Positions 23,427-34,161 of a DNA stretch of 64,000 bases are shown here, one piece after another (position 1 is the first letter of the stretch; each line of letters starts with the position of its first letter). Below the pieces are notes generated by a model, which was not told where the DNA came from, ran no database searches, and was given only the letters and a program-made list of their open reading frames with translations. This DNA is from Enterococcus sp. PF1-24. GTDB taxonomy: Bacteria; Bacillota; Bacilli; Lactobacillales; Enterococcaceae. The translations under genes and the position numbers were made by a program. The stretch spans positions 81,059-145,058 of the forward strand of contig NZ_JARXWL010000004.1 of NCBI RefSeq assembly GCF_029893325.1. The letters run 5' to 3'.

Positions 23427-25391
23427 ATGGGAAAATATCAAGCAGATGCTGAAAAGCTGCTAAAGGAAATTGGAGGCAAAGATAACATCGCCGCCGTTTC
23501 TCATTGTGCAACAAGAATGCGTTTCGTATTAAACGATCCGACAAAAGCCAATGAAGCAGCTATCGAGGATATCGACAGTGTTAAAGGGATGTTTACAAAT
23601 GCCGGTCAGTTTCAAGTTATTATTGGTAATGATGTGTCACTTTTCTACAATGATTTTACAGCTGTTTCAGGAATCGAAGGCGTTTCAAAAGAACAAGGGA
23701 AGGCAGCAGCTAAACAAAATTTAAATCTGTTGCAACGTGTAATTGGCGTTTTAGCCGAAATTTTCACTCCAATTATTCCAGCAATTATTGTCGGTGGGTT
23801 AATTTTAGGTTTCCGTAATGTTTTAGAAGGAATTCAATTTGGCTTTTTAGGCGGCCAAACAATTGTTGAATCTTCAGTATTTTGGAGCGGCGTTAACCAT
23901 TTCTTATGGCTACCAGGGGAAGCGATTTTCCATTTCTTACCGGTAGGTATTACGTGGAGTATTTCTAAAAAGATGGGCACCACGCAAATTCTCGGCATTA
24001 TTCTTGGTATTACTTTAGTTTCACCGCAATTATTAAATGCTTATGCCGTGGCTGGAGCAACAGAAATTCCTCAATGGGATTTTGGTTTTGCGCAAATTGA
24101 TATGATTGGTTATCAAGCACAAGTTATCCCTGCTATGTTAGCTGGTTTCTTGTTAGCTTATTTGGAAATTTTCTTTAGGAAACATATTCCCCAAGCGATT
24201 TCAATGATTTTTGTACCACTATTCTCTTTAGTACCAACAATTTTTGCCGCTCATGTGATTTTAGGCCCGATTGGTTGGGCAATCGGTAATTGGATTTCTG
24301 GAATTGTTAATGGTGGGTTAACATCATCATTAAGCTGGTTATTTGGCGCTGTCTTTGGCTTCTTATATTCTCCACTAGTTATTACCGGTCTGCATCATAT
24401 GACCAACGCTATTGACACTCAGTTAATCGCTGACTTTGGTTCAACAAATCTTTGGCCAATGATTGCTTTAGCAAATATCGCTCAAGGTTCGGCGGTTTTA
24501 GCTGTTATCTTCTTGCATAAAGGTAACGAAAAAGAAGAGCAAGTTTCAATCCCAGCAACTATTTCATGTTATTTGGGAGTTACTGAACCTGCGATGTTCG
24601 GGATCAACTTGAAATATATCTATCCATTCGTAGCTGCAATGGTAGGTTCAGGATTAGCAAGTATGTTTTCAACTCTGATGGGGGTTCGTTCAAATGCAAT
24701 TGGTGTCGGCGGTTTACCAGGAATTTTAGCCATTCGACCAAAAGATATGCCAGCCTTTGCGGTTGCCATGTTAATTGCGATTGTCGTACCATTTATCTTC
24801 ACAATTATTTTCAGACGGGTCGCTGCTTTAAATAAAATTGATCCTATCGGTAATTTATCCGTGGCTCCCGTTGGTGAAGCACCTACTAATAATTTCACAG
24901 TTGAAATGCCAGCGGAAGTAAATGAAGTTGCAACAACTGAAATGTTATTCGCTGTCGCTGACGGTGTTGTTTTACCAATCACCGAAGTTGCCGATCCAGT
25001 GTTCTCTCAAAAAATGATGGGTGACGGTTTTGCAGTTCAACCAAGTGCTGATGAAGTTTATGCGCCAGTTAACGGTGTCATTACCACCATTTTTGAAACG
25101 CAACACGCAATTGGCATTCAAACACCCGCCGGCTTAGAAATTTTAGTTCATATGGGCTTAGATACTGTTGAATTAAAAGGCGCACCTTTTACGGTAAAAG
25201 TTAATGTCGGTGAACAAGTAACCCCAGATACTTTGTTAGCAAAAATGAATCGCGCTGCGATTATTGAGGCTGGCAAAGCAACTGACATTATTGTCGCTTT
25301 AACAAATAGTGACCGGGTAGAAAATTTAACTTTAACTAAAACGGGCGCTGTTCAAGCAAAAGAAAATATCGCTGAAGCTTTAATTAAATAA
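23427..25391 (+). CDS. treP: PTS trehalose transporter, EIIBCA fusion
   Basis: A 654-residue glucose-superfamily PTS permease. The EIIB domain (about 1-85) has its phosphorylated Cys27 in VSHCATRMRF. The EIIC domain (about 105-465) has ten or so helices and the GVTEPAMFGINLKYIYPF segment that binds sugar. The EIIA domain (about 500-650) has its phosphohistidine in ILVHMGLDTVELKG near 575. It imports and phosphorylates trehalose to trehalose 6-phosphate. The start at 23427 follows AAAGGGG; an in-frame ATG 12 codons earlier lies in the operator. It is divergent from the GH65-pgmB operon and flanked by a TreR-like site. Trehalose over sucrose or maltose is inferred from TreR sites. Confidence 0.85.
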   Translation: MGKYQADAEKLLKEIGGKDNIAAVSHCATRMRFVLNDPTKANEAAIEDIDSVKGMFTNAGQFQVIIGNDVSLFYNDFTAVSGIEGVSKEQGKAAAKQNLNLLQRVIGVLAEIFTPIIPAIIVGGLILGFRNVLEGIQFGFLGGQTIVESSVFWSGVNHFLWLPGEAIFHFLPVGITWSISKKMGTTQILGIILGITLVSPQLLNAYAVAGATEIPQWDFGFAQIDMIGYQAQVIPAMLAGFLLAYLEIFFRKHIPQAISMIFVPLFSLVPTIFAAHVILGPIGWAIGNWISGIVNGGLTSSLSWLFGAVFGFLYSPLVITGLHHMTNAIDTQLIADFGSTNLWPMIALANIAQGSAVLAVIFLHKGNEKEEQVSIPATISCYLGVTEPAMFGINLKYIYPFVAAMVGSGLASMFSTLMGVRSNAIGVGGLPGILAIRPKDMPAFAVAMLIAIVVPFIFTIIFRRVAALNKIDPIGNLSVAPVGEAPTNNFTVEMPAEVNEVATTEMLFAVADGVVLPITEVADPVFSQKMMGDGFAVQPSADEVYAPVNGVITTIFETQHAIGIQTPAGLEILVHMGLDTVELKGAPFTVKVNVGEQVTPDTLLAKMNRAAIIEAGKATDIIVALTNSDRVENLTLTKTGAVQAKENIAEALIK

Positions 25392-25403
25392 ATCAAGTAA
25401 AAC

Positions 25404-25450
25404 AAAAACGAGTAAAATCTTTCATTCGCGAAAGATTTTACTCGTTTTTC
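25404..25450. terminator. Bidirectional terminator between treP and maf
   Basis: AAAAACGAGTAAAATCTTTC and its exact complement close a six-base ATTCGC loop, with T-runs on both strands. It serves convergent treP and maf. Confidence 0.93.
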
Positions 25451-25453
25451 ATT

Positions 25454-26005
25454 TTAAAATTGCTTTAACATCTGATTTACTTTACCAATTGGAAAGCCAA
25501 CAATACTGTAATAATCGCCATGAATTTCTTTTACAAAAACGCTGGCTTGCTCTTGAATTCCATAGGCGCCAGCTTTATCCGCGTATTTACCAGTTGCTAG
25601 ATAAGCATTAATTTCTGCTGTCGTTAAAGGATAAAAAGTGACTTCCGCTGAGGACAAAGTAGCTTCTTTATGCGCTCCCTTTTGCAAAACAACTGCGGTA
25701 TAAACCGTATGGGTTGCATCGCTCATCCCCTGCAACATTTGAAAAGCATCGACTTCGGAAACCGGCTTACCTAAAATTTTATCTTGATGAACAACAATTG
25801 TATCGCTAGCAATCACTAATGCTTCTGGATGAGTTTCACTAACAACCGCAGCTTTTTCCGCTGCCATTTTTTCTACATAAGCAACTGGCGTTATGCCAGC
25901 CGGAACAGTTTCATCAATATCAGCTGGCATGACTGTAAATTCCGGTACCAAGCGAGCTAATAGTTCTTTTCTTCGGGGTGATTGCGAAGCTAAAATAATT
26001 TCCAT
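25454..26005 (-). CDS. maf: Maf family nucleoside triphosphate pyrophosphatase
   Basis: A 183-residue Maf/YhdE-type house-cleaning pyrophosphatase that hydrolyses dTTP, UTP or modified nucleotides to the monophosphate. Seen are ILASQSPRRKELLA (about 4-17), ADIDETVP (about 33), ASDTIVV (about 67), GKPVSEVDAFQML (about 78) and the GAYGIQEQASVFV segment near 147. It lies downstream of mutL with an 84-base gap and ends at a strong terminator, so it is probably the last gene of the ymdB-mutS-mutL group. Confidence 0.93.
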   Translation of the reverse strand: MEIILASQSPRRKELLARLVPEFTVMPADIDETVPAGITPVAYVEKMAAEKAAVVSETHPEALVIASDTIVVHQDKILGKPVSEVDAFQMLQGMSDATHTVYTAVVLQKGAHKEATLSSAEVTFYPLTTAEINAYLATGKYADKAGAYGIQEQASVFVKEIHGDYYSIVGFPIGKVNQMLKQF

Positions 26006-26089
26006 TTTTATTCTTCCTAACTAAAATTTAAGATACAGATTTTTATGCATTTTACTCACCAGCAGAACAACGGCAAGTGCTTTTTTTAA

Positions 26090-28132
26090 TCAATGTGGGT
26101 CTTGGATGCGTTTAAACATGCGTTCCATGTCGCCGTTGGTGAAATGAATCAAAACAGGGCGACCATGGGGACAGTTGTAAGGATTTTGGCATTTAGCTAA
26201 ATCAGCTAATAAAACTCTGGCTTGGGCGTCATTTAAATGATGATTGGCTTTAATCGAACGTTTACAACTCATCATAATGGCGGTGGCTTCTCGGAATTTT
26301 TTCACGCTGACACTGCCGGTTAATAAAAGCATGTCAATCATTTCCCGAATAATTCGTTCTTCTTCGCCAGATGGATACCAAGTCGGATGGCTGCGAACAA
26401 TAAAGCTATTTTGTCCAAATTCCTCCAAATTAATACCAACTTCTGCTAAAAGTTCTGTTTGTTCCTTCAACTTCAAGGCATCGCTATTAGGATAATCTAA
26501 AACTATCGGTAACAGTAATTCTTGCAAATCATCGCCAACATCAGCGATTTTTTCACGATAATATTCATATTTAATTCGTTCTTGAGCTGCGTGTTGGTCA
26601 ATGATATACAAACCTGCTTGGCTTTGCGCAAATAAATAAGTTCCGTGCATCTGTCCGAAATACTCCAGCAGCGGAAACGCCGCCACGGGTTCTTCCTTAG
26701 CTAAACGATTTAAAGTCTGCTCTAATAAATATGAATTTTTTTTCGAAGTAAAATCAAACTCAGTATGTTCGGCAACAGCTAGCCCTGGTTCACTTGGAGC
26801 GGTTGGTGGTGTAACTTCGGTTTCCACCACCCGCTCTTCCTCATTACTAACTACTGGAGCTGTTTCTGGTTCAACAACTGCTTTAGTTGGATTTTCTGCC
26901 GTTTCAAAGGCAGGTAACTCCTCTGCCACTTGTAAAGGGGCAGCTTTTGCAGGTATTTCGTTCTGCTCTACCACTGGTTTCACAAAGAAATTGCCAGTTT
27001 GCGGATCAAAGCCTAAACTTCCTGGCTTTTTAGTTGGGGTTATATCAGTTGAAGTGGTTAACTCCATTTCGATTTGCTCAACTTTAGGTTGGTCAGCGAC
27101 TTTTTTCTTAAAACGTAAATTATCAGCCGCACTAGGAATCAAAGTTTCTTTTTGCAACGCTTCCCGAATGCTTTCACTAATTAAAATCATTAATTCTTTT
27201 TCTTTAGATAAACGAACTTCTTGTTTAGTTGGATGAACATTTACATCGACTAACAAGGGGTCCATTTTGATTTCAATTACTGCAATCGGATAACGCCCCA
27301 CCATTAATTTAGAGCCATAACCATTAACAATCGCTTTGTTTAAGGCAAAATTTTTAATATAGCGGCCGTTAATAATCGTTGATAAATAATTGCGTCCGGC
27401 GCGAGTAACTTCAGGTAAAGAAACAAAACCGCTAATTTCAAAATCTAAATCTTTAGCGGAAATAGGCAACATTTTTTTGGCGGTAGCCATTCCGTAAATC
27501 CCTGCCAGCGCCTGTTTTAAATCACCATTGCCGGTAGTCGTTAACATTTTATTGCCTTCATGAACTAAACGAAAGGCGATTTGCGGGTGGCTTAATGCCA
27601 GGCGATTAACAATATCTCCCACATTAGCTAATTCAGTTTGTAAAGTTTTAACGTATTTTAGGCGGGCAGGCGTATTAAAGAAGAGATTACTAACGGTAAT
27701 CTTTGTGCCTTGTCGTAAAGGTGCGGGCTGATGCACCAAGATTTCACCGCCTTTTAACTTCAAAAAAGAACCTTCTTTGCCGGTCGCCGTTGCGGTTTCT
27801 ATTTCCAACTCAGAAACTGAAGCAATACTCGGTAAAGCTTCCCCTCTAAAACCTAAGGTTCGAATCCGAAATAAATCATCACGGTTATGAATTTTACTTG
27901 TGGCATGCCGTTTAAAAGCATTTTCCACGTCATCATCTGCAATACCTTCCCCGTTATCAGTAATTTGAATGCGGCGTAAACCAGCTTCCTCTAAAATAAT
28001 ATCAATCTGTGTCGCACCAGCATCAATCGCATTTTCCACCAATTCCTTAACTACTGAAGCTGGCCGTTCTACCACTTCCCCAGCCGCAATTTGATTGGCT
28101 AAACGTTCTGAAAGCTCTTGAATTTTCCCCAT
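26090..28132 (-). CDS. mutL: DNA mismatch repair protein MutL
   Basis: A 680-residue protein. The N-terminal GHKL ATPase (about 1-330) shows [21 protein letters not shown] and the [10 protein letters not shown] box. A variable, Pro/Glu/Thr-rich linker runs from about 335 to 480. The C-terminal dimerisation domain contains [12 protein letters not shown] near 512, the metal-binding DQHAx2Ex4E endonuclease motif, and the NCPHGRP segment near 660. It should therefore be a nicking MutL, as in Gram-positives without MutH. It follows mutS by 38 bases in the same operon. Confidence 0.95.
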   Translation of the reverse strand: MGKIQELSERLANQIAAGEVVERPASVVKELVENAIDAGATQIDIILEEAGLRRIQITDNGEGIADDDVENAFKRHATSKIHNRDDLFRIRTLGFRGEALPSIASVSELEIETATATGKEGSFLKLKGGEILVHQPAPLRQGTKITVSNLFFNTPARLKYVKTLQTELANVGDIVNRLALSHPQIAFRLVHEGNKMLTTTGNGDLKQALAGIYGMATAKKMLPISAKDLDFEISGFVSLPEVTRAGRNYLSTIINGRYIKNFALNKAIVNGYGSKLMVGRYPIAVIEIKMDPLLVDVNVHPTKQEVRLSKEKELMILISESIREALQKETLIPSAADNLRFKKKVADQPKVEQIEMELTTSTDITPTKKPGSLGFDPQTGNFFVKPVVEQNEIPAKAAPLQVAEELPAFETAENPTKAVVEPETAPVVSNEEERVVETEVTPPTAPSEPGLAVAEHTEFDFTSKKNSYLLEQTLNRLAKEEPVAAFPLLEYFGQMHGTYLFAQSQAGLYIIDQHAAQERIKYEYYREKIADVGDDLQELLLPIVLDYPNSDALKLKEQTELLAEVGINLEEFGQNSFIVRSHPTWYPSGEEERIIREMIDMLLLTGSVSVKKFREATAIMMSCKRSIKANHHLNDAQARVLLADLAKCQNPYNCPHGRPVLIHFTNGDMERMFKRIQDPH

Positions 28133-28170
28133 TGTGCCACCACCATTCTTTTCTTCAATCAGTTAGCTCT

Positions 28171-30750
28171 TTAAAGCTGTTTTTGTAATTCATATAATTT
28201 ATTCAAAGCATCCATTGGCGTCATTTCTAATAAATTCAAATGCCGTAAAGCAGCAACGACTGCTTGTTCTTCCGTAGAAGTTTCATTAAATAAAGACAAC
28301 TGTTGCGGTTCATCAGCGTTTTGACTGAGAGCAGGTGCTGACTGTGTCAAATCAACATTAGCTCCTTCAGCTTCCAAGCTGGCTAAAATCGTTGCCGCTC
28401 TTTCCAACAGTGCTTGGGGCATACCGGCAATTTTAGCCACATGAATCCCGTAACTTTTATCAGCAGGACCTTCCATCATTTTATGCAAGAAAACTACTTC
28501 ACCGTCTTTTTCAACCGCTCCTACATGAACATTTTTCAAGGCTGGTAATTGTTGATCTAAAACAGTCAATTCATGATAATGAGTTGAAAACAAGGTTTTC
28601 GCTTTTACATTACTATGAATATATTCAATAATTGCTTGCGCTAAAGCCATGCCATCATAAGTTGCTGTCCCCCGACCTAATTCATCAAATAAAATCAAAC
28701 TGTTCGGCGTTGCATAACGCAAGGCTTGATTGGCTTCCATCATTTCAACCATAAAGGTACTTTGCCCAGCAATTAAATCATCACTGGCACCAATCCGCGT
28801 GAAAATCCGATCAAAAATCGGCAATTCCGCTGATTCTGCCGGTACAAAACAACCAATTTGCGCCATAATGACGGTTAACGCCAATTGCCGCATATAAGTA
28901 CTCTTACCTGACATATTCGGTCCGGTAATTAATAAAATCATTTCATCCGGGTGCATTTCAACACTATTCGGAATATATTCTTGATGACCTAAAACTTTTT
29001 CCACCACGGGATGGCGGCCTTCTTTAATGGTAATCTCTTGGCGATTAGCCACTAAATTAGGGCGCACATATTGATAGCGTTCGCTGACGGTTGCAAAACT
29101 TTGCAAAACATCTACACTACTAATTAATTTAGCCAATTTTTGTAGACGTTGAATGGCTTTTTTAACTTCTTCTCGAATCGCTAAAAAGATTTGATACTCC
29201 AAATCTACTGATTTTTCTTCAGCTTCTAAAATTAACGTTTCCAAGCGTTTCAATTCTGGCGTAATAAAGCGTTCCGCATTTGCCAATGTCTGCTTGCGAT
29301 CATATTTTCCTTCTGGCAAATTAGCTAAATTGGATTTGGTAATTTCGATATAATAACCGAATACCCGGTTAAAGCCGACTTTTAAATTTTTAATGCCGGT
29401 TTCAGATCGTTCTTTGGCTTCCAGTTCGGCTAACCAGCTTTTACCATTGCGCATGGCTTCCCGATATTCATCTAATTGCTCATTAAAACCATCTTTAATA
29501 ATATTGCCTTCCGTGATTTGTAAAGGTGCTTCATCGTTAATCGCATCTTCGATCAATTGCACCAAATCTTCCATCGGCTCTAAATCAACCAATAACGGAT
29601 CCCAAACACCCGCTTGATTAATCCCTTCAATCAAGCTGCGAATTTGCGGCACTTGTTGTAAAGAATTTTTCAGTTGTAATAAATCACGACCATTGACGCT
29701 CCCGAAAGCCACTCGGCCAGCTAAACGTTCCAAATCATAAACTTTCGTCAAAGCTTGTTGTAAATCGCTACGCTCAAAGAAAGCTTCCACTAAAGCAGCC
29801 ACTTGCTCTTGACGACTGTGAATTTGCGCTTCTTGAATTAAGGGGCGATCTAACCACTGTTTTAATAAACGGCCACCCATCGCGGTTTTCGTTTCATCTA
29901 ACAACCATAATAAGGTTCCTTGTTTTTTGCCCGTTCGAATGGATTTACTTAATTCCAAATTGAACTTAGAATAGTAATCCATTTTTAAATAGTGATCTGG
30001 TTGGTATTCGCTAGCTTTTTGAATATGGGATAAGCTACGTTTTTGCGTTTCTGATAAATAAGTTAATAGCTTTCCCGTTGCTTCTTTTTGCAAGTCATTG
30101 GTTAAATCACTGGTTAAAAAGCTAAACTCGGCATTTTCACTGATGGTTTCTTGTTTAGAGAAAACTAAATTTAAGCGACTGCTTAAAGCTTGTTGTAATT
30201 TATCAGAAATAGCCGTGCCTAACACGATTTCTTTCGTTTGCAAAGCGGTAGCTTCATTCATGACACTTTCTTCATCTGCTAAGAAAGCCGTATGCAACTC
30301 ACCTGTTGATAAATCCACATAAGCAAAACCAAAACCGTTAGTCCCCGCTGCAATACTCGTCAAAAAATTATTTTCTTTCGCGGCTAAACCTTTGCTATCC
30401 ATCACTGTTCCCGGGGTAATTAATTGAACAACTTCACGTTTCACCATGCCTTTAGTAGCTTTGGCATCTTCCATTTGCTCACAAACGGCAACTTTATAAC
30501 CTTTTTCTACTAAAGTATCAATGTAACCCGCCGCCGCATGATAAGGCACACCACACATGGGAATCGGATCATCCGCATTCCGATTACGACTAGTTAAAGT
30601 TAGCTCTAAAATTTGCGAAGCCTGCTCCGCATCTTCATAGAACATTTCATAAAAATCTCCTAAACGATAGAACAAAAAAGCATCCTGGTATTGTGCCTTG
30701 ATGCTTAAATATTGTTCCATCATGGGGGTTTGTTTCGTTTTTTGAGGCAT
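28171..30750 (-). CDS. mutS: DNA mismatch recognition protein MutS
   Basis: An 859-residue mismatch sensor. The N-terminal domain carries [14 protein letters not shown] (about 29-42), whose Phe and Glu contact the mispair. Connector, lever and clamp domains follow, then the ATPase with Walker [15 protein letters not shown] near 610, signature [14 protein letters not shown] and Walker [15 protein letters not shown]. The C-terminal helix-turn-helix and tail ([11 protein letters not shown]) are complete. It follows the RicA/YlbF-like gene and precedes mutL on the minus strand. Confidence 0.96.
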   Translation of the reverse strand: MPQKTKQTPMMEQYLSIKAQYQDAFLFYRLGDFYEMFYEDAEQASQILELTLTSRNRNADDPIPMCGVPYHAAAGYIDTLVEKGYKVAVCEQMEDAKATKGMVKREVVQLITPGTVMDSKGLAAKENNFLTSIAAGTNGFGFAYVDLSTGELHTAFLADEESVMNEATALQTKEIVLGTAISDKLQQALSSRLNLVFSKQETISENAEFSFLTSDLTNDLQKEATGKLLTYLSETQKRSLSHIQKASEYQPDHYLKMDYYSKFNLELSKSIRTGKKQGTLLWLLDETKTAMGGRLLKQWLDRPLIQEAQIHSRQEQVAALVEAFFERSDLQQALTKVYDLERLAGRVAFGSVNGRDLLQLKNSLQQVPQIRSLIEGINQAGVWDPLLVDLEPMEDLVQLIEDAINDEAPLQITEGNIIKDGFNEQLDEYREAMRNGKSWLAELEAKERSETGIKNLKVGFNRVFGYYIEITKSNLANLPEGKYDRKQTLANAERFITPELKRLETLILEAEEKSVDLEYQIFLAIREEVKKAIQRLQKLAKLISSVDVLQSFATVSERYQYVRPNLVANRQEITIKEGRHPVVEKVLGHQEYIPNSVEMHPDEMILLITGPNMSGKSTYMRQLALTVIMAQIGCFVPAESAELPIFDRIFTRIGASDDLIAGQSTFMVEMMEANQALRYATPNSLILFDELGRGTATYDGMALAQAIIEYIHSNVKAKTLFSTHYHELTVLDQQLPALKNVHVGAVEKDGEVVFLHKMMEGPADKSYGIHVAKIAGMPQALLERAATILASLEAEGANVDLTQSAPALSQNADEPQQLSLFNETSTEEQAVVAALRHLNLLEMTPMDALNKLYELQKQL

Positions 30751-30847
30751 CAGTTTACTCCCTATTATTTTTTCATTCCAGCAGATAAATGTCTGAAAGC
30801 TTAATTTCTAACAGCTGTTAACCATAGAAATCAAGCTTTTAGGCGAT

Positions 30848-31207
30848 TTAATTGTCTGTTAATTGTTCATTCATCTCTTGCTGAATGCGTTTGGTTAAAT
30901 ATTGAATTAAATCATTGGCTTCAAGCAATCGTTCCCGATAAGCCACCACTAAAGGATGATTATCAAATTCCGCAGTCAGCCGGTCAGCTTCCGCTAAAGC
31001 TTGCTTTTGCGCAGCTGGTTTTTCATAATAATCAAAACTAACCGCTGCTTTTTGAGCAGCTTTAATTTCCGCGGTTAACTCAGTTAATCTTTGATTTTCT
31101 GCCACCCGTTGTTCGATTTCTCGAAACTGGTGGATTATTTGATTTTTTTCAAGTTCTTGATTTAATTTCTTCAAAGCCGCTTCAACGGCTGGTTCTTCTG
31201 CTAACAT
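30848..31207 (-). CDS. YlbF/YmcA family protein (RicA-like)
   Basis: A 119-residue, highly charged, all-helical protein of the YlbF/YmcA family. The region QRVAENQRLTELTAEIKAAQ (about 48-67) and the following NHPLVVAYRERLLEANDLIQ segment are characteristic. In Bacillus RicA (YmcA), RicF (YlbF) and RicT form the Y-complex that modulates RNase Y and biofilm and competence development. Placement between ymdB and mutS matches the position of ymcA in Bacillus. Only a weak ribosome site (GGTG) precedes the ATG, and an 18-base gap to ymdB suggests translational coupling. Confidence 0.78.
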   Translation of the reverse strand: MLAEEPAVEAALKKLNQELEKNQIIHQFREIEQRVAENQRLTELTAEIKAAQKAAVSFDYYEKPAAQKQALAEADRLTAEFDNHPLVVAYRERLLEANDLIQYLTKRIQQEMNEQLTDN

Positions 31208-31225
31208 AACACCGTTTCTTTCTTT

Positions 31226-32023
31226 TTAATCCGTAAAAGGATGGTCTTCATTAATCAAGATTGTTTGGATTTTTTTGGCTTTACCAGTCTGTTCGTCAAT
31301 ATCAATCACACAACCTGATAAAATTTCTCGGCCATCTTCCACCACTTCAAAACGCTGCGGTAAAGATGTTTGAAATTTTTCGATAATCGGCTCTCGCTTC
31401 ATGCCTAAAATCCCATCATAAGGTCCAGTCATCCCAACATCTGTTAAATAAGCCGTTCCTTTTGGTAAAATCCGCGGATCATTAGTTTGAACATGAGTGT
31501 GCGTCCCGACAACTGCCGAAACTCGCCCATCTAAAAACCAGCCCATCGCTTGTTTTTCACTAGTCGTTTCGCCGTGGAAATCCACAAAAATGAAAGGTGT
31601 CCGTTTGCGGGCAATTTTTAATAACTCTTCCATTTTACGAAAAGGATCATCTAAATCCACCATAAAAGAGCGAGCTTGCATATTAATGACCGCTAGCTCA
31701 ATCGCATTGACTTTAACAAAAACCATTCCTTGACCAGGAACGCCTTCTGGAAAATTTGCCGGCCGCACCATTTTCTTGGCGTCATCAATAAAATCAAAAA
31801 TCGCTTTATTATCCCAAGTATGATTGCCTAAAGTCACCACATCTACGCCGTCTTGTAAAAATTTCTTATAAATTTTCTCAGTAATGCCACGACCAGAAGC
31901 CGCATTTTCACCATTAACAATCGTAACTTGTGGACGATATTTTTTCTTTAATTTGGGTAAATAATTCGTCAATGTGTTTCGTCCTAGAGCACCAACAACA
32001 TCTCCAATAAATAATAACCGCAA
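31226..32023 (-). CDS. ymdB: YmdB-type metallophosphoesterase (2',3'-cNMP phosphodiesterase)
   Basis: A 265-residue metallophosphoesterase. Metal ligands lie in LFIGDVVGALGRN (about 4-16), NGENAASGRG (about 38), GNHTWDN (about 66), VDFHGETTSEKQAMGW (about 148) and VGTHTHVQT (about 172). Bacillus YmdB is a cytoplasmic phosphodiesterase affecting biofilm and motility. The start codon is TTG at 32023, preceded by GAGGAAG; no ATG is better placed. It heads the minus-strand group ymdB, RicA-like, mutS, mutL, maf. A link between its biofilm role and the surface loci of this window is speculative. Confidence 0.9.
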   Translation of the reverse strand: MRLLFIGDVVGALGRNTLTNYLPKLKKKYRPQVTIVNGENAASGRGITEKIYKKFLQDGVDVVTLGNHTWDNKAIFDFIDDAKKMVRPANFPEGVPGQGMVFVKVNAIELAVINMQARSFMVDLDDPFRKMEELLKIARKRTPFIFVDFHGETTSEKQAMGWFLDGRVSAVVGTHTHVQTNDPRILPKGTAYLTDVGMTGPYDGILGMKREPIIEKFQTSLPQRFEVVEDGREILSGCVIDIDEQTGKAKKIQTILINEDHPFTD

Positions 32024-32185
32024 AGATCTTCCTCTTCTCTAATCGGCCTCTTTAAAAAATACTTATTTTTCATAACCAGCAGTTTTTAAAGTTTCGCCTT
32101 AACCACTTACGTTTTTTCAAACTACATCTTTAACTATTATACTAAAAATTAATCATAAAACCAATCAAAGAAAAAAGGGATTTAA

Positions 32186-32213
32186 AAAGACCTCTAGCAA
32201 GAGGTCTTTAAGG
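32186..32213 (-). terminator. Terminator after the 32220-32996 HAD gene
   Basis: On the minus strand AAAGACCTC and GAGGTCTTTTT enclose TTGCTA. Confidence 0.88.
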
Positions 32214-32219
32214 TAATTT

Positions 32220-32996
32220 TTATAGTGCTTCTAAAACTTGCAATGCTTTCCAAATGCCATCATCATCATTCGTGGCAGTTACCACATCAGCGATTTTTTG
32301 CACTGATGCTTCAGCATTTCCCATCGCCACACCAATACCGGCAGTTGTTAACATCTCAATATCATTTTCTCCATCACCAAAAGCAATAATATCTTTTTGA
32401 TTAATCCCTAATTGTTCAGCCATAAAAAGTAAACTGGCAGCCTTAGAACCTTTTTTCGGAATGACATCCACTGCCTCTTCATGCCAACGAATAAAACGAA
32501 AATCAGGAAATAAATTCTCCACCGTTTGATCTAGTGATTGATCATAAAAAGCAAAGCCTTGATAGATGTCATTAATTGTTGAATAATCCTTTTGATATTT
32601 AGGAAGATCGGTTTTAAAACTAGTTACGATTGCTTGCATTTTTTCTAAATCATATGAACTACAACGCACCGCTTCATCGACGCCAATTAAAACCGTATCA
32701 ATTTCGCGATTTTGCATTTCGCCAACCATTCGTTGCACTTCTGGTTTCGCTAAACCGTTGCTGTAGATTTGCTTATGATCTAAAAAAGCCGCCGCGCCAT
32801 TACACACCACATAGTTATCAAAGGCTAACTCTCGTAAAACTTGACTAGACATTTGCCGATTACGACCGGTAGCTATTGTTACTAAATGGCCTTTTTCTCG
32901 CAACTTTTGCAACGCTCTTTTTGTACTTGCTAATGGTTGTTTTTGGCTATTTAACAAGGTGCCATCAATATCAAAAGCAAACAATTTTCTTTCCAC
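32220..32996 (-). CDS. Cof-type HAD-IIB family phosphatase
   Basis: A 258-residue HAD phosphatase. Motif I is FDIDGTLLNSQ (about 8-18), motif II TIATGRNRQM (about 40), motif III is around KGSKAASLL (about 184) and motif IV AFGDGENDIEML (about 208). The C2B cap is intact. The family dephosphorylates sugar phosphates, FMN or pyridoxal phosphate. The start is GTG at 32996, nine bases after AAAGGGAG. It is monocistronic with its own terminator. It resembles but is distinct from the HAD protein at 17869-18702. Substrate unknown. Confidence 0.85.
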   Translation of the reverse strand: MERKLFAFDIDGTLLNSQKQPLASTKRALQKLREKGHLVTIATGRNRQMSSQVLRELAFDNYVVCNGAAAFLDHKQIYSNGLAKPEVQRMVGEMQNREIDTVLIGVDEAVRCSSYDLEKMQAIVTSFKTDLPKYQKDYSTINDIYQGFAFYDQSLDQTVENLFPDFRFIRWHEEAVDVIPKKGSKAASLLFMAEQLGINQKDIIAFGDGENDIEMLTTAGIGVAMGNAEASVQKIADVVTATNDDDGIWKALQVLEAL

Positions 32997-33035
32997 GTAA
33001 AAAAACTCCCTTTATTTTAAAATTATGGCTAAAAT

Positions 33036-33069
33036 TACAAAAAGCCTCAGCAAATTTTGCTGAAGCTTA
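33036..33069 (-). terminator. Terminator after the FNT gene
   Basis: On the minus strand AAGCTTCAGCAAA and TTTGCTGAGGCTT form the stem, followed by TTTTTGT. Confidence 0.82.
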
Positions 33070-33080
33070 TACATTCGTAA

Positions 33081-33878
33081 TTAATCTACATATTTTGATT
33101 CTGAATTGTTTAACCAAGCATAACCTAAGCCCATCACAATTCCCCCACCAATATAATTACCAATTAAGGCAAATACTAAATTGTGGAGAACGCTAGCGCT
33201 ACTCATGCCAGCTAATGTGCCACCTGAAGCAAAGTAAGCCAATGAAAAGGCTGGGAAATTAGCAATAACGTGTTCATAACCTAAAAAGGCAAAAATGAAA
33301 ATGATAAAGATAATCGCTAACACTTTACCGGCATCATCTTTCATACGCATACTAACTAAAACCGCTGTATTTACAACGATATTGGCAAAAATAGCTTCTA
33401 CTAAAATTTGAACCGTTGTTTTTTCCAACTTCGCAGTAATTGAAGTAAAGAAGAAGTTATCCACCTCTAACCCTTGAAAAGGTGTTGTCAAAGAAATCAA
33501 GTAACCTACCAATACCCCACCAATCAAGTTAAAGAAAATACAAGTCAATAAAATCTTGGCAGCTGTTGGCAACGTTAATTTTTTCCGATAAACGCCGACT
33601 GTCGTATAAAGCATATTTGATGTTCCTAATTCTGCGTTCATATATAAAATCATTACTAACGACCAACTGAACATAAAGGCATATAAAATTTTCCCTAAGC
33701 CATGAGCGATATGCTCACCTTTCATAGCAATCGCAAAAGCCACCGCTGTTCCTAACCCTAAAAATAAGCATGCTAACACTGAGCGTAACGCATAACGCAA
33801 ATAACTTGTCTCGATTAAATTTTTCTTCTTTTCAATAGAAGAGTCGATTTTTTCAAATAATGGCGAGATTGGATTCAT
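33081..33878 (-). CDS. Formate/nitrite transporter (FNT) family channel
   Basis: A 265-residue membrane protein with six helices, the FNT fold. FNT landmarks are AELGTSNMLYTTVGVYRKKL (about 90-109), the long re-entrant loops, and NLIGGVLVGYL (about 120). Members exchange formate, nitrite, lactate or hydrosulfide as pentamers. No pyruvate formate-lyase gene lies nearby, so the substrate is not fixed; formate is usual in fermentative Firmicutes. The ATG follows AAAGGAGC. It is monocistronic. Confidence 0.85.
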   Translation of the reverse strand: MNPISPLFEKIDSSIEKKKNLIETSYLRYALRSVLACLFLGLGTAVAFAIAMKGEHIAHGLGKILYAFMFSWSLVMILYMNAELGTSNMLYTTVGVYRKKLTLPTAAKILLTCIFFNLIGGVLVGYLISLTTPFQGLEVDNFFFTSITAKLEKTTVQILVEAIFANIVVNTAVLVSMRMKDDAGKVLAIIFIIFIFAFLGYEHVIANFPAFSLAYFASGGTLAGMSSASVLHNLVFALIGNYIGGGIVMGLGYAWLNNSESKYVD

Positions 33879-33976
33879 GATTGGGCTCCTTTGTTATTAA
33901 ACTACAAGAAATTCACTTCTTAAAACTGATTCCTATAGCTAGTTTTTATAAAATAATTTTTTCTTAATCCTTCCAC

Positions 33977-34005
33977 ATTTTATAGGGATTTTAGACTTTT
34001 GTAAA
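33977..34005 (-). promoter_or_regulatory. Promoter of the FNT gene
   Basis: On the minus strand TTTACA (34005-34000) and TAAAAT (33982-33977) are 17 bases apart, leaving a leader of about 90 bases. Confidence 0.55.
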
Positions 34006-34161
34006 GAAAAAAGTGGTAACTTTCTTGAAGTTTTTCATTTCTATTTTCATAAATGATTTTATTTGTCATTTCTATTATTCAAATTTATTTAATTTGAGAA
34101 ATAAAAACTAAAAAAACATCCAAAAAAAGCCGAAAATTATTCCTGCCCCATTTTCACAATT

